Source of the DNA: Lentzea aerocolonigenes | GTDB lineage: Bacteria > Actinomycetota > Actinomycetes > Mycobacteriales > Pseudonocardiaceae | NCBI RefSeq assembly: GCF_000974445.1 | Contig: NZ_BBOJ01000002.1 | Span: 372,001 to 436,000, forward strand | Reading direction: 5' to 3' | DNA length: 64,000 nucleotides | In this document: one piece after another, positions 25,987 to 32,921 of the stretch | How the letters are laid out: each line of letters begins with the position of its first letter | Numbering within the stretch: position 1 is the stretch's first letter | Position numbers and translations under genes: made by a program | The notes under the pieces: model-generated | What the model saw: only the letters and a program-made list of their open reading frames with translations | What the model was told of the DNA's origin: nothing | The model's database searches: none

Positions 25987-27504
25987 TCATTCGTCCGGGA
26001 GTTCCGGGCGCAGCACGACGACGGCCCAGCACACGGGCGGAAGCACGAACCTCAGCTCCTGCCCGTCGACCTGGACGTCGCGCAGCTCCTGCGGCCGCAC
26101 CCCCTCGGTCGCGCTCGAGTTGCGGGCGTGAGGATCACCGCCTCCCAGCACGCTCGCCACCGCGACCCGCAGCGGCCCGAAGGCACTGAGGTGCACTCGA
26201 ACCGGCACTGACGCGGCCGTGCCGCGGTTGACGCAGAAAACGGCCAAGCGGCCCGATTCCTCGTCGTGAGTCGCAACGGCGTCGACCACCGGCACCGGAC
26301 CGTGGACCTCGGTGGGCACGTCCGGCGCGGTGATCTCCATCCGCAGAACGGTTCCGCGCGCGTGCAGGGCGGTGAGCGCGAACGGGTGGAAGGTGCTCTG
26401 CCGCCACGCGGGACCGCCCGCTTCCGTCCTGATCGGCGCGATGGTGTTCACCAGCTGGGCGAGGCATCCGATGCGCACGCGATCGGCGTGCCGCAACAGC
26501 GTGATCAGGCAACCGCCCACGACAACCGCGTCGGCGGCCGTGTAGGGGTCCTCGGCCAGGGGTGGCGCGTGCCGCCAGTCCGGGACCGACGCCATGCGGC
26601 TCATGTACCAGACGTTCCACTCGTCGAACGCCAGCATGATCTTCTTCTGCTTGCGCAGCACGGCGCGCACGTGGTCGGCCGTGGCGACGACGGAGGAGAT
26701 GAAGCCGTCCATGTCGACGGGGCTCGCCAGGAAGCTGGCGAGGTCACCGTCCCGCTCTTCGTAGTAGGCGTGCAGGGAGATGTAGTCGACGACGTCGTAC
26801 GCGGCCTCGAGCGCGACGGCTTCCCACCGGCCGAACGTGGGCATGGCGGAGCCGGAACTGCCGCACAGCACCAACTCGATGTCCGGGTCGACCAGACGCA
26901 TCGCCTTGCCGGTCTCGTTGGCGAGCCTGCCGTACTCGTGTGCCGTCTTCTGCCCGATCTGCCAGTCGCCGTCGAGCTCGTTGCCCAGGCACCACAGCCG
27001 GATTCCGTGCGGGTCCGCGGCCCCATTGGCGATGCGCTGGCCCGAGAGCCGCGTTCCTCCCGGATGGTTCGCGTACTCCAGCACGTCACACGCTTCCTGG
27101 ACGCCACGGGTGCCGAGGTTGACCGCCATCATCGGTTCCACGCCGGCCAGACGCGCCCACCGCACGAACTCGTCCAGGCCGAACCGGTTGCTCTCGATCT
27201 GGCGCCACGCCAGATCGAGGCGAGCGGGTCTGCTGCCGACCGGCCCGACACCGTCCTCCCACCGGTAACCCGACACGAAGTTGCCGCCGGGGTACCGCAC
27301 GACCGTCACGCCCAGTTCGCGGGTCAGCGCGAGCACGTCGGTCCGGAAGCCGTTGCCGTCCGCGTCCGGGTGATCGGGTTCGAACAGTCCTGTGTAGACG
27401 GCACGACCCATGTGCTCGACAAAGGATCCGAAGAGCCGGGGGGCCAGCGGTGCGATGGTGAACCGCGAGTCCACCACGAGCGTTGCTTCCGTGTTGTCGC
27501 TCAT
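25987..27504 (-). CDS. GH51 alpha-L-arabinofuranosidase
   Basis: A 505-residue intracellular enzyme that releases L-arabinofuranose from arabino-oligosaccharides. The (beta/alpha)8 barrel carries the acid/base Glu176 in CLGNELDG and nucleophile Glu295 in FDEWN, with VRYPGGNFVSGYRWEDG as another family signature. The C-terminal beta domain (about residues 390-505) is complete. No signal peptide, as usual for GH51. ATG 27504 is the family-type start (short lead to ATLVVDSRFTIAPL), although no strong ribosome site is seen. It may finish the breakdown begun by the secreted GH62 and GH11 enzymes at 39-49 kb. Confidence 0.9.
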   Translation of the reverse strand: MSDNTEATLVVDSRFTIAPLAPRLFGSFVEHMGRAVYTGLFEPDHPDADGNGFRTDVLALTRELGVTVVRYPGGNFVSGYRWEDGVGPVGSRPARLDLAWRQIESNRFGLDEFVRWARLAGVEPMMAVNLGTRGVQEACDVLEYANHPGGTRLSGQRIANGAADPHGIRLWCLGNELDGDWQIGQKTAHEYGRLANETGKAMRLVDPDIELVLCGSSGSAMPTFGRWEAVALEAAYDVVDYISLHAYYEERDGDLASFLASPVDMDGFISSVVATADHVRAVLRKQKKIMLAFDEWNVWYMSRMASVPDWRHAPPLAEDPYTAADAVVVGGCLITLLRHADRVRIGCLAQLVNTIAPIRTEAGGPAWRQSTFHPFALTALHARGTVLRMEITAPDVPTEVHGPVPVVDAVATHDEESGRLAVFCVNRGTAASVPVRVHLSAFGPLRVAVASVLGGGDPHARNSSATEGVRPQELRDVQVDGQELRFVLPPVCWAVVVLRPELPDE

Positions 27505-27566
27505 CGGCAGCAACGATCGCACGAGGATCGTCGAATCGTCACGCCGTCGATTCGCTGTCGAACGGG

Positions 27567-28073
27567 TCAGGACCGGCGCTGACCGGTGGGATCGATGAGG
27601 AAGCGGCCCTCGGGGTCGATCGCGGTGAGCATGCGCTGCCCGATGGCACCGAGCTGCCGCACCTGTGCCTTGGTCAACGGGTCGAACACGACGCGCCGGA
27701 CCTCGTCGACGTGACCGGGCGCGGCGCTGACGACCTTGTCGAAGCCGTCGCCGGTGAGGACGGCGAGCGTGTAGCGCCCGTCCTCCGGATCTGGCGTGCG
27801 GCGCGCCCACCCCTTGGCTTCGAGCCGCGAGACGGCCTGCGAGAGGCGGGACAACGAGCCCTCGGCGAGCCCCGCCAGCTCACTCATGCGCAACGTGTGG
27901 TCCGGCGCCTCGGACAGCACGGCGAGCACGCTGTACTCGAAGAACGTGACACCGGCGTCGCGGCGGAGCTGGGCGTCCAAGGTGGGTATGAGGTGCGCGG
28001 TGACGCCGATCAACGTCAGCCAGGACGCCCGTTCCTCGGCGTCGAGCCAGCGCGGCTCCCCCGTCGTCGTCAT
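27567..28073 (-). CDS. MarR family transcriptional regulator
   Basis: A 168-residue winged-helix regulator: EYSVLAVLSEAPDHTLRMSELAGLAEGSLSRLSQAVSRLEAKGWARRTPDPEDGR spans the recognition helix and wing. Terminal helices form the dimer interface. It is divergent from a small membrane protein gene. The 124-bp gap between them holds three copies of one 16-bp operator at exact 33-bp spacing, so it very likely represses both genes. The ligand is unknown. Confidence 0.9.
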   Translation of the reverse strand: MTTTGEPRWLDAEERASWLTLIGVTAHLIPTLDAQLRRDAGVTFFEYSVLAVLSEAPDHTLRMSELAGLAEGSLSRLSQAVSRLEAKGWARRTPDPEDGRYTLAVLTGDGFDKVVSAAPGHVDEVRRVVFDPLTKAQVRQLGAIGQRMLTAIDPEGRFLIDPTGQRRS

Positions 28074-28091
28074 GCCACCACCTTACAACTC

Positions 28092-28107
28092 ACTTGAGGA
28101 TTGAAGT
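28092..28107. promoter_or_regulatory. MarR operator candidate 1
   Basis: ACTTGAGGATTGAAGT. It falls in the spacer of a possible leftward promoter for the MarR gene (TTCACT, 17 bp, TGTAAG read on the minus strand). Confidence 0.65.
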
Positions 28108-28124
28108 GAAACAGCGTCGAGATC

Positions 28125-28140
28125 ACTTGACGATTGAAGT
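28125..28140. promoter_or_regulatory. MarR operator candidate 2
   Basis: ACTTGACGATTGAAGT, 15 of 16 identical to copy 1 and 33 bp from it. It contains the -35 box of the rightward promoter. Confidence 0.65.
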
Positions 28141-28156
28141 CATCAGGGCCTACGGT
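28127..28156 (+). promoter_or_regulatory. Promoter of the DUF6069-like gene
   Basis: TTGACG (28127-28132), an 18-bp spacer and TACGGT (28151-28156). The boxes lie inside operator 2 and immediately before operator 3, so MarR binding would block it. Confidence 0.55.
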
Positions 28157-28157
28157 C

Positions 28158-28173
28158 ACTTCAATCGTTAAGT
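28158..28173. promoter_or_regulatory. MarR operator candidate 3
   Basis: ACTTCAATCGTTAAGT, the reverse orientation of the same site (ACTTAACGATTGAAGT on the minus strand), again 33 bp from its neighbour. It covers the expected transcription start. Confidence 0.62.
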
Positions 28174-28197
28174 CATTACCGCCTTCCGGGAGAGATC

Positions 28198-28623
28198 ATG
28201 ACCGACACCACCGCGACCACCCGTTCCAGCGGCGTCCTCACCGCCGTCGGGGTCGTCGCCGCCGCGGCCGTGGCGACCGCGCTCAACGCCGCAGTGGCGG
28301 CCATCGCCCACGCCGCGGGCGCTTCCCCGGAGTTCCAGGCACTGCAACTGCCGACCTACGCCACCTTCACCGTCCTCGGCGTGCTCGCGGGTGCCGCTGG
28401 ATGGGCGATCATCCGTGCCCGTGCGCGCAACCCGCGCCGGGTGCTGCGCGTACTCGTCCCCGCCGTCCTGCTGGTGAGCCTGGTGCCCGACGTGCTCGTC
28501 GGCGCCTCGGCCGCCCTGCCCGGAGCGAGCTGGGGCGGCGCCGTCGCACTGATGGTCATGCACGTCGTGGTCACCGTCGTCGCCGTGGGCGCGTACCTCC
28601 GCCTGCTGCCGCTCCGGTCCTAA
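28198..28623 (+). CDS. DUF6069-like four-helix membrane protein
   Basis: A 141-residue integral membrane protein with four hydrophobic helices (about residues 13-40, 52-72, 82-105, 112-136). It resembles the small actinobacterial DUF6069 proteins. ATG 28198 follows GGGAGAG. It is the target of the divergent MarR regulator through three operators, so it is probably induced by a small molecule and may affect its permeability or export. No catalytic residues are evident. Confidence 0.72.
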   Translation: MTDTTATTRSSGVLTAVGVVAAAAVATALNAAVAAIAHAAGASPEFQALQLPTYATFTVLGVLAGAAGWAIIRARARNPRRVLRVLVPAVLLVSLVPDVLVGASAALPGASWGGAVALMVMHVVVTVVAVGAYLRLLPLRS

Positions 28624-28886
28624 GCGGACAGTTCCACCGGGCGACCAGGTGCCGCCTGGCCGGGAGCGATGAACACGACCGGCGGCACGTGCCTCGGCCG
28701 GTGGTCCGCGGAGCGAAGAGCGGAGAGAATGCCGCGCACTCGTGCGGCCAGAACGGGATGAGCCGTCAGCTGCGTCCAGATCGGGTCGTCGGTCCCGCGT
28801 TCACGGGCCAGCCGGTCGACGTGACTCACCAGATCGTTGTGGGACAACGCGAGCCACTGCTTCACCGTGGCCGATTCAGTCAGCAC
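28620..28886 (-). CDS. Hypothetical 88-residue protein
   Basis: The product starts MLTESATVKQWLALSHNDLVSHVDRLARERG and contains DDPIWTQLTAHPVLAARVRGILSAL, then a Pro-rich end. It is helical in the first 60 residues and has no signal peptide. GTG 28886 follows AGGAG with good spacing, which supports it as a real gene. Its last four bases overlap the convergent membrane protein gene. I do not recognise the family. Confidence 0.5.
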   Translation of the reverse strand: MLTESATVKQWLALSHNDLVSHVDRLARERGTDDPIWTQLTAHPVLAARVRGILSALRSADHRPRHVPPVVFIAPGQAAPGRPVELSA

Positions 28887-28943
28887 GACGGATCTCCTCT
28901 TCGATTCGTGCCGTATCGGTACCTCCGCACCGGATGCACAGAG

Positions 28944-30416
28944 CTACCTCTCGCCGCGAACCTCCAAACCTCCGGCCGCCGTGATCTTGGCCGGTCCCTG
29001 GAAGCCTCCGATCTTCTGTTCGAGAAGTTCGGCCAGGCGCAACGGTGTGCGGTCCTCGAACATCGGACCGATGAGCTGCACCCCGACCGGCAGGCCGTCG
29101 GGAGACAGTCCCGCCGGCACCGCGGTGGCGGGCAGGCCGGGCATGGTGGCCAGTCCGGGCCAGACGAGCTGGTCGAAGAACGGGTGCTCGGCGCCGTCGA
29201 TGTCGATGCGGCGCCGCAGCAGATCGGGGCTGTGGTCGTGCGGGAACGCGGGGGTCGGCGTGATCGGGCAGACCACGGCGTCGAGCTCGGCGAAGAGCTG
29301 CCGCCAGCCGTGGCGGTGGAGCTCACGACGCGCGTTCAGCTCCAGCCAGTCGCTGTGGCTGAGCACCATGCCGCGCAGCCGTGCCGCGTCGAGACTCTGG
29401 TCGCTCAGTTCAACGGCGCGGGTCATGTGCTCTTCGACGGGGAAATGCGCGACGGAGCCCGAGAACAGCAGCTGCGTGTAGAGCGTCGCGGCTTCGGCCA
29501 GGTCGGGCAGCAGCGGGCTGTGCCGTTCGACGCGGGCGCCGCCGTCGGCCAGTGCGTCGGCCACGCGGTTCACGCCCGCCCGCACGGCGGATCCGGTGGG
29601 GAGGAACGGGTGTTCGTCGAGGACGAGCACCCGGAAGTCGGCGAGACGCTCGTGGCGTGCGGGCGGCAGGGTCAGCTCGTGCGCCACGCCGAACGTCAGC
29701 GGGTCCGGTCCGGCCATGACGTCGAGCAGGAGGGTGAGGTCGCGGGCGGTGCGCGCCATCGGGCCGACGACGGCGAGGTCCGGGTCGACCGGCAGGGCCG
29801 GCGTGGCGGGCGGGACCATGCCGCGGGTCGCCGCCAGGCCGAGTGTCGGCTTGTGCGCGTAGACACCGCAGAAGTGCGCGGGCGTGCGCAACGAGCCGGC
29901 GATGTCCGTGCCGAGGGACAGCGCGCCGAACCCCGCCGCCAGTGCCGCCGCCGACCCGCCGGAGGAACCGCCCGCCGTGCGGTCGTGGTCCCACGGGTTG
30001 GTGGTGGTGCCGTAGATGTCGTTGAAGCTCTGCAGGTCTTGCAGCCCCAACGGCACGTTCGTCTTGCCGAGCACCACCGCGCCCGCTGCCCTGACCCGCG
30101 ACACCTGCACCGCGTCCTCGGCCGGCACGTGGTCACGGTGCTGCGGCATGCCCCAGGTCGTCGGCAGCCCGGCGACGTTGTAGCACTCCTTCACCGTCAC
30201 CGGGACACCGAGCAGCGGCCGGTCCACGCCGCGGGCACGCGCCCGGTCGGCCTCACGCGCCGCGGCCCGCGCACGGTCGAAGTCCCGCACGCAGATCGCG
30301 TTGATCACCTCGTCCTCGCGCTCGATGCGGGCGATCGCCTCGTCGGTCAGCTCGACCGACGTCACCTCGCCCGCACGCAACGCGGTCAGCTGCTCCTGGG
30401 CCGTCTGAAAACTCAT
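28944..30416 (-). CDS. Amidase signature family enzyme
   Basis: A 490-residue cytoplasmic amidase with the Ser-cisSer-Lys triad: Lys76 in VTVKECYN, Ser151 in the TAGGSSGGS loop and nucleophile Ser175 in DIAGSLR. The 24-residue gap between the two serines equals that in characterised family members. The length is normal. ATG 30416 gives a typical N-terminus; TTG 30443 would add nine residues. It is a single gene downstream of the GTPase gene in the same direction, with about 156 bases between. It hydrolyses an unknown amide; it is not a GatA because no GatB or GatC is nearby. Confidence 0.85.
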   Translation of the reverse strand: MSFQTAQEQLTALRAGEVTSVELTDEAIARIEREDEVINAICVRDFDRARAAAREADRARARGVDRPLLGVPVTVKECYNVAGLPTTWGMPQHRDHVPAEDAVQVSRVRAAGAVVLGKTNVPLGLQDLQSFNDIYGTTTNPWDHDRTAGGSSGGSAAALAAGFGALSLGTDIAGSLRTPAHFCGVYAHKPTLGLAATRGMVPPATPALPVDPDLAVVGPMARTARDLTLLLDVMAGPDPLTFGVAHELTLPPARHERLADFRVLVLDEHPFLPTGSAVRAGVNRVADALADGGARVERHSPLLPDLAEAATLYTQLLFSGSVAHFPVEEHMTRAVELSDQSLDAARLRGMVLSHSDWLELNARRELHRHGWRQLFAELDAVVCPITPTPAFPHDHSPDLLRRRIDIDGAEHPFFDQLVWPGLATMPGLPATAVPAGLSPDGLPVGVQLIGPMFEDRTPLRLAELLEQKIGGFQGPAKITAAGGLEVRGER

Positions 30417-30572
30417 GAAATCGAAGGTATTGGGCTGCCGCAAAGGGCACGAAATTCCGTTCCGTGCAACGAAAAGGCTGAATCACCCACCATCGGAGTG
30501 GCGCGCTGCAGGTCACGGCACCGGCACCGGGCCGAGCCATGAAACGCCGTGTCGCGCAACGGGATGGACATC

Positions 30573-32153
30573 TCACGCGTAGTGGTCGAACTCGCTTTCC
30601 AGCACACCCTCCCCGCGGGTCAGCGACGGCAGTCGTCGTTGCAGCTCGTGCACCCGTGCGGCGGGAACGTGTCCTTCGAGGACGGTCGCGGTCGTCGTCA
30701 GCGGAACGCCGCCGACCTTGCCCAGTGCGGTGAGCACCGCGGTGAGCGCGTCCGGCGGGATCTCCAGCCGGAAGCGGTGCACCGGTTCGCACGTGACGGT
30801 TCCCGCTCGTCGCAACGCTTCCCGCAGCACGATCGGCGCGAGGCCGCGGAAGTCGCCCGCCACGGTCACCGGTGAGCTGTACCCGGAGTGCGTCATCGTG
30901 ACCGTGCAGTCGTGGATCCGGCCGGCGCGCAACGTGTCGCGCACGGCGTCCTCGGTGGCCCTGAAGAAGGCGAGCGGCAACGAGCCCAGCTCCACCTCCA
31001 GCCGGAACTCCTCCGGGCCCGGTTCCACCCTGAACCCGATGGTGGCCGCGTACGGGTTCTGGCCGAGGAACCGCACCGCCTCGCCCACGCCCCGTGGACG
31101 TTCCACGCGGACCGTTCTCGTTTCGCGGAACGTGACGGCGATGCCGTGCTCCAGCGCGAGCGTCGCCTCGATGACCTCCTTCTGCACCTCGCCGTACAAC
31201 GAGACCACGATGTCGTCGCCGTCGAGCCGCAGGTTGATCAACGGGTCCTGCTCGGCGAGCTGCTGGAGCGCGGCGTGCAGAGCCACGCGGTTCTGTGATT
31301 CCACCACGGTTTCGAGCGTCGGCGGCGCGAAGTGGTGGACGCGGTGGCGCCGGGCGGCGCCGATCGTGTCGCCGATGCGGACGTCGAGGCCCCCGAGCTT
31401 CGCGATCTGCCCCGCCCTGGCGGTGGTGCGACGCGGCGCCGTGCCACCTTCGAACACCGCGATCGAGGTGACTTTGCCTTCCCTCTCACCGATCTTCACC
31501 CGGTCACGCACCCGCACGGTCCCGGAGAACAGCCGCACGAACGCGACCTTCTCCCCCGCGTGGCCGCGTTCGACCTTGAACACGGTGCCGGACAGCGGAC
31601 CTTCGGGCGCGTCGGCCACCGCGAACGACGACGTGACGCCGGCGACCAGTTCGCGCACTCCGTCGCCGGTGATCGCGGACCCGAAGTAGATCGGCACCTC
31701 GGTCGCGAGCTTCTCGGCCACCTCGCGCGCCACGCGCTCACCGTCGGCGCCGCGTCGGTCCATCTTGTTCACGAACACGACGGTCGGGATCTCCAGGCGC
31801 CGCAACGTGCGCATGAGCACGCGGGTCTGCGCCTGCACGCCCTCGACCGCGGACACCACCAGCACCGCGCCGTCGAGCACGTCGAGCACCCGTTCCACCT
31901 CGGCGATGAAGTCCGGGTGGCCGGGCGTGTCGATCAGGTTGACCACGACGTCCCCGACGGCGAACGACGCCACGGCGGACTTGATCGTGATGCCGCGCTG
32001 CCGTTCGAGCGCGAGCGAGTCGGTCTGCGTGTTTCCCGCGTCCACGCTGCCGAGTGCGTCGATGACACCGGCGGTGTGCAGCAACCGCTCGGTGAGGCTG
32101 GTCTTACCAGCGTCGACGTGAGCCAGAATTCCCAAGTTCAAGGTGCGCGACAA
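30573..32153 (-). CDS. TetM/OtrA-like ribosomal protection GTPase
   Basis: A 526-residue translational GTPase of the EF-G-like ribosomal protection group. It starts TLNLGILAHVDAGKTSL (P-loop), followed by RGITI, DTPGH and NKMD. Domains II-V follow (SGTVFKVERGH and the domain IV segment TVTMTHSGYSSP). Such proteins remove tetracyclines from the ribosome. It is shorter than the usual roughly 640 residues and ends at GEGVLESEFDHYA, lacking the basic tail that normally follows. TTG 32153 is the start, with GAGGA about 8 bases upstream. An upstream leader ORF overlaps the start. Tetracycline resistance is plausible but not proven; the short tail could alter it. Confidence 0.82.
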   Translation of the reverse strand: MSRTLNLGILAHVDAGKTSLTERLLHTAGVIDALGSVDAGNTQTDSLALERQRGITIKSAVASFAVGDVVVNLIDTPGHPDFIAEVERVLDVLDGAVLVVSAVEGVQAQTRVLMRTLRRLEIPTVVFVNKMDRRGADGERVAREVAEKLATEVPIYFGSAITGDGVRELVAGVTSSFAVADAPEGPLSGTVFKVERGHAGEKVAFVRLFSGTVRVRDRVKIGEREGKVTSIAVFEGGTAPRRTTARAGQIAKLGGLDVRIGDTIGAARRHRVHHFAPPTLETVVESQNRVALHAALQQLAEQDPLINLRLDGDDIVVSLYGEVQKEVIEATLALEHGIAVTFRETRTVRVERPRGVGEAVRFLGQNPYAATIGFRVEPGPEEFRLEVELGSLPLAFFRATEDAVRDTLRAGRIHDCTVTMTHSGYSSPVTVAGDFRGLAPIVLREALRRAGTVTCEPVHRFRLEIPPDALTAVLTALGKVGGVPLTTTATVLEGHVPAARVHELQRRLPSLTRGEGVLESEFDHYA

Positions 32154-32214
32154 GCGTCATGTCCTCTAGATAGGCAACGAATACCTTCTGGGTGAACACG
32201 GACGCCACGCGCAT
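32104..32214 (-). CDS. Leader ORF overlapping the GTPase start
   Basis: A 36-codon ORF with an excellent ribosome site (AAGGAG, 6-7 bases before ATG 32214). It reads MRVASVFTQKVFVAYLED and then passes through the GTPase start in another frame, ending at a TAA 50 bases inside it. The arrangement suggests translational coupling or attenuation: ribosomes on the leader would expose or cover the weaker TTG start of the GTPase. Inverted repeats lie just upstream (32233-32244, ATGAC-TG-GTCAT). Confidence 0.5.
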   Translation of the reverse strand: MRVASVFTQKVFVAYLEDMTLVAHLELGNSGSRRRW

Positions 32215-32353
32215 GTGCCTCTCCTTGTCCGGATGACTGGTCATGCGCAGTTGAGCAGGCCCCGGCCCGCGATGCAACCGAAATAAACCCCGTTGCGAGT
32301 GGCCGGCACCGGATGTCAGGTTGATCAGCCACAACCCGACGGAGGGACCACCT

Positions 32354-32920
32354 GTGCCGCTGCCCACCCCGACGCTGCACACCACTCGCCTTCGGCTGCG
32401 TCCCTTCACCGACGCGGACGCGGGCGCCCTCTTCTCCTTGCACAGCAACGCCCACGTGCTGCGCTACTGGGACTCACCGCCGTGGGACGACCCTGCCCGT
32501 GCCGAGCGCTTCATCGAGGTGTGCCGGCGGTTGGAGGAGGAGGGCACGGGAGCGCGGCTGGCCGTCGACCGCGTGTCCGACGGGACGTTCATCGGCTGGT
32601 GCGGTCTGCACGGCTGGAACCCGGACTATCGCAGCGCCTCCCTGGGTTACTGCTTCACGGAAGCGGCGTGGGGCCACGGCTACGCGACGGAGACCGCGCG
32701 CGCCGTGCTGCGGTGGGCGTTCGGCGCGCTGGACCTGAACCGGGTCCAGGCCGAGGCCGACACCCGCAACACCGCGTGCGCCCGCGTCCTGGAGAAGCTC
32801 GGTTTCACGCGGGAAGGGACGTTGCGGGAGGACTGCGTCGTGAACGGCGACGTGTCGGACTCGTGGGTGTACGGGCTGCTCAGGCGGGAGTGGCGGCCCG
32901 ACGCGGTTCCTGCCGGCTGA
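32354..32920 (+). CDS. GNAT acetyltransferase, RimJ/RimL-like
   Basis: A 188-residue N-acetyltransferase: LHTTRLRLRPFTDADAGALFSLHSN at the start, the acetyl-CoA pyrophosphate loop AAWGHGYATETARAVLRWAF and ADTRNTACARVLEKLGFTREGTLRE near the end. These are the motifs of the Acetyltransf_3 group that acetylates protein N-termini or small amines. GTG 32354 follows GGAGGG. It is divergent from the GTPase gene and ends one base from the convergent TIR/WD40 gene. A role beside the resistance gene is possible but unsupported. Confidence 0.87.
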   Translation: MPLPTPTLHTTRLRLRPFTDADAGALFSLHSNAHVLRYWDSPPWDDPARAERFIEVCRRLEEEGTGARLAVDRVSDGTFIGWCGLHGWNPDYRSASLGYCFTEAAWGHGYATETARAVLRWAFGALDLNRVQAEADTRNTACARVLEKLGFTREGTLREDCVVNGDVSDSWVYGLLRREWRPDAVPAG

Positions 32921-32921
32921 G

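Noticed and set aside
28944..30416. GatA subunit of the amidotransferase
   Set aside because: The triad is that of any amidase-signature enzyme, and there is no gatB or gatC nearby.
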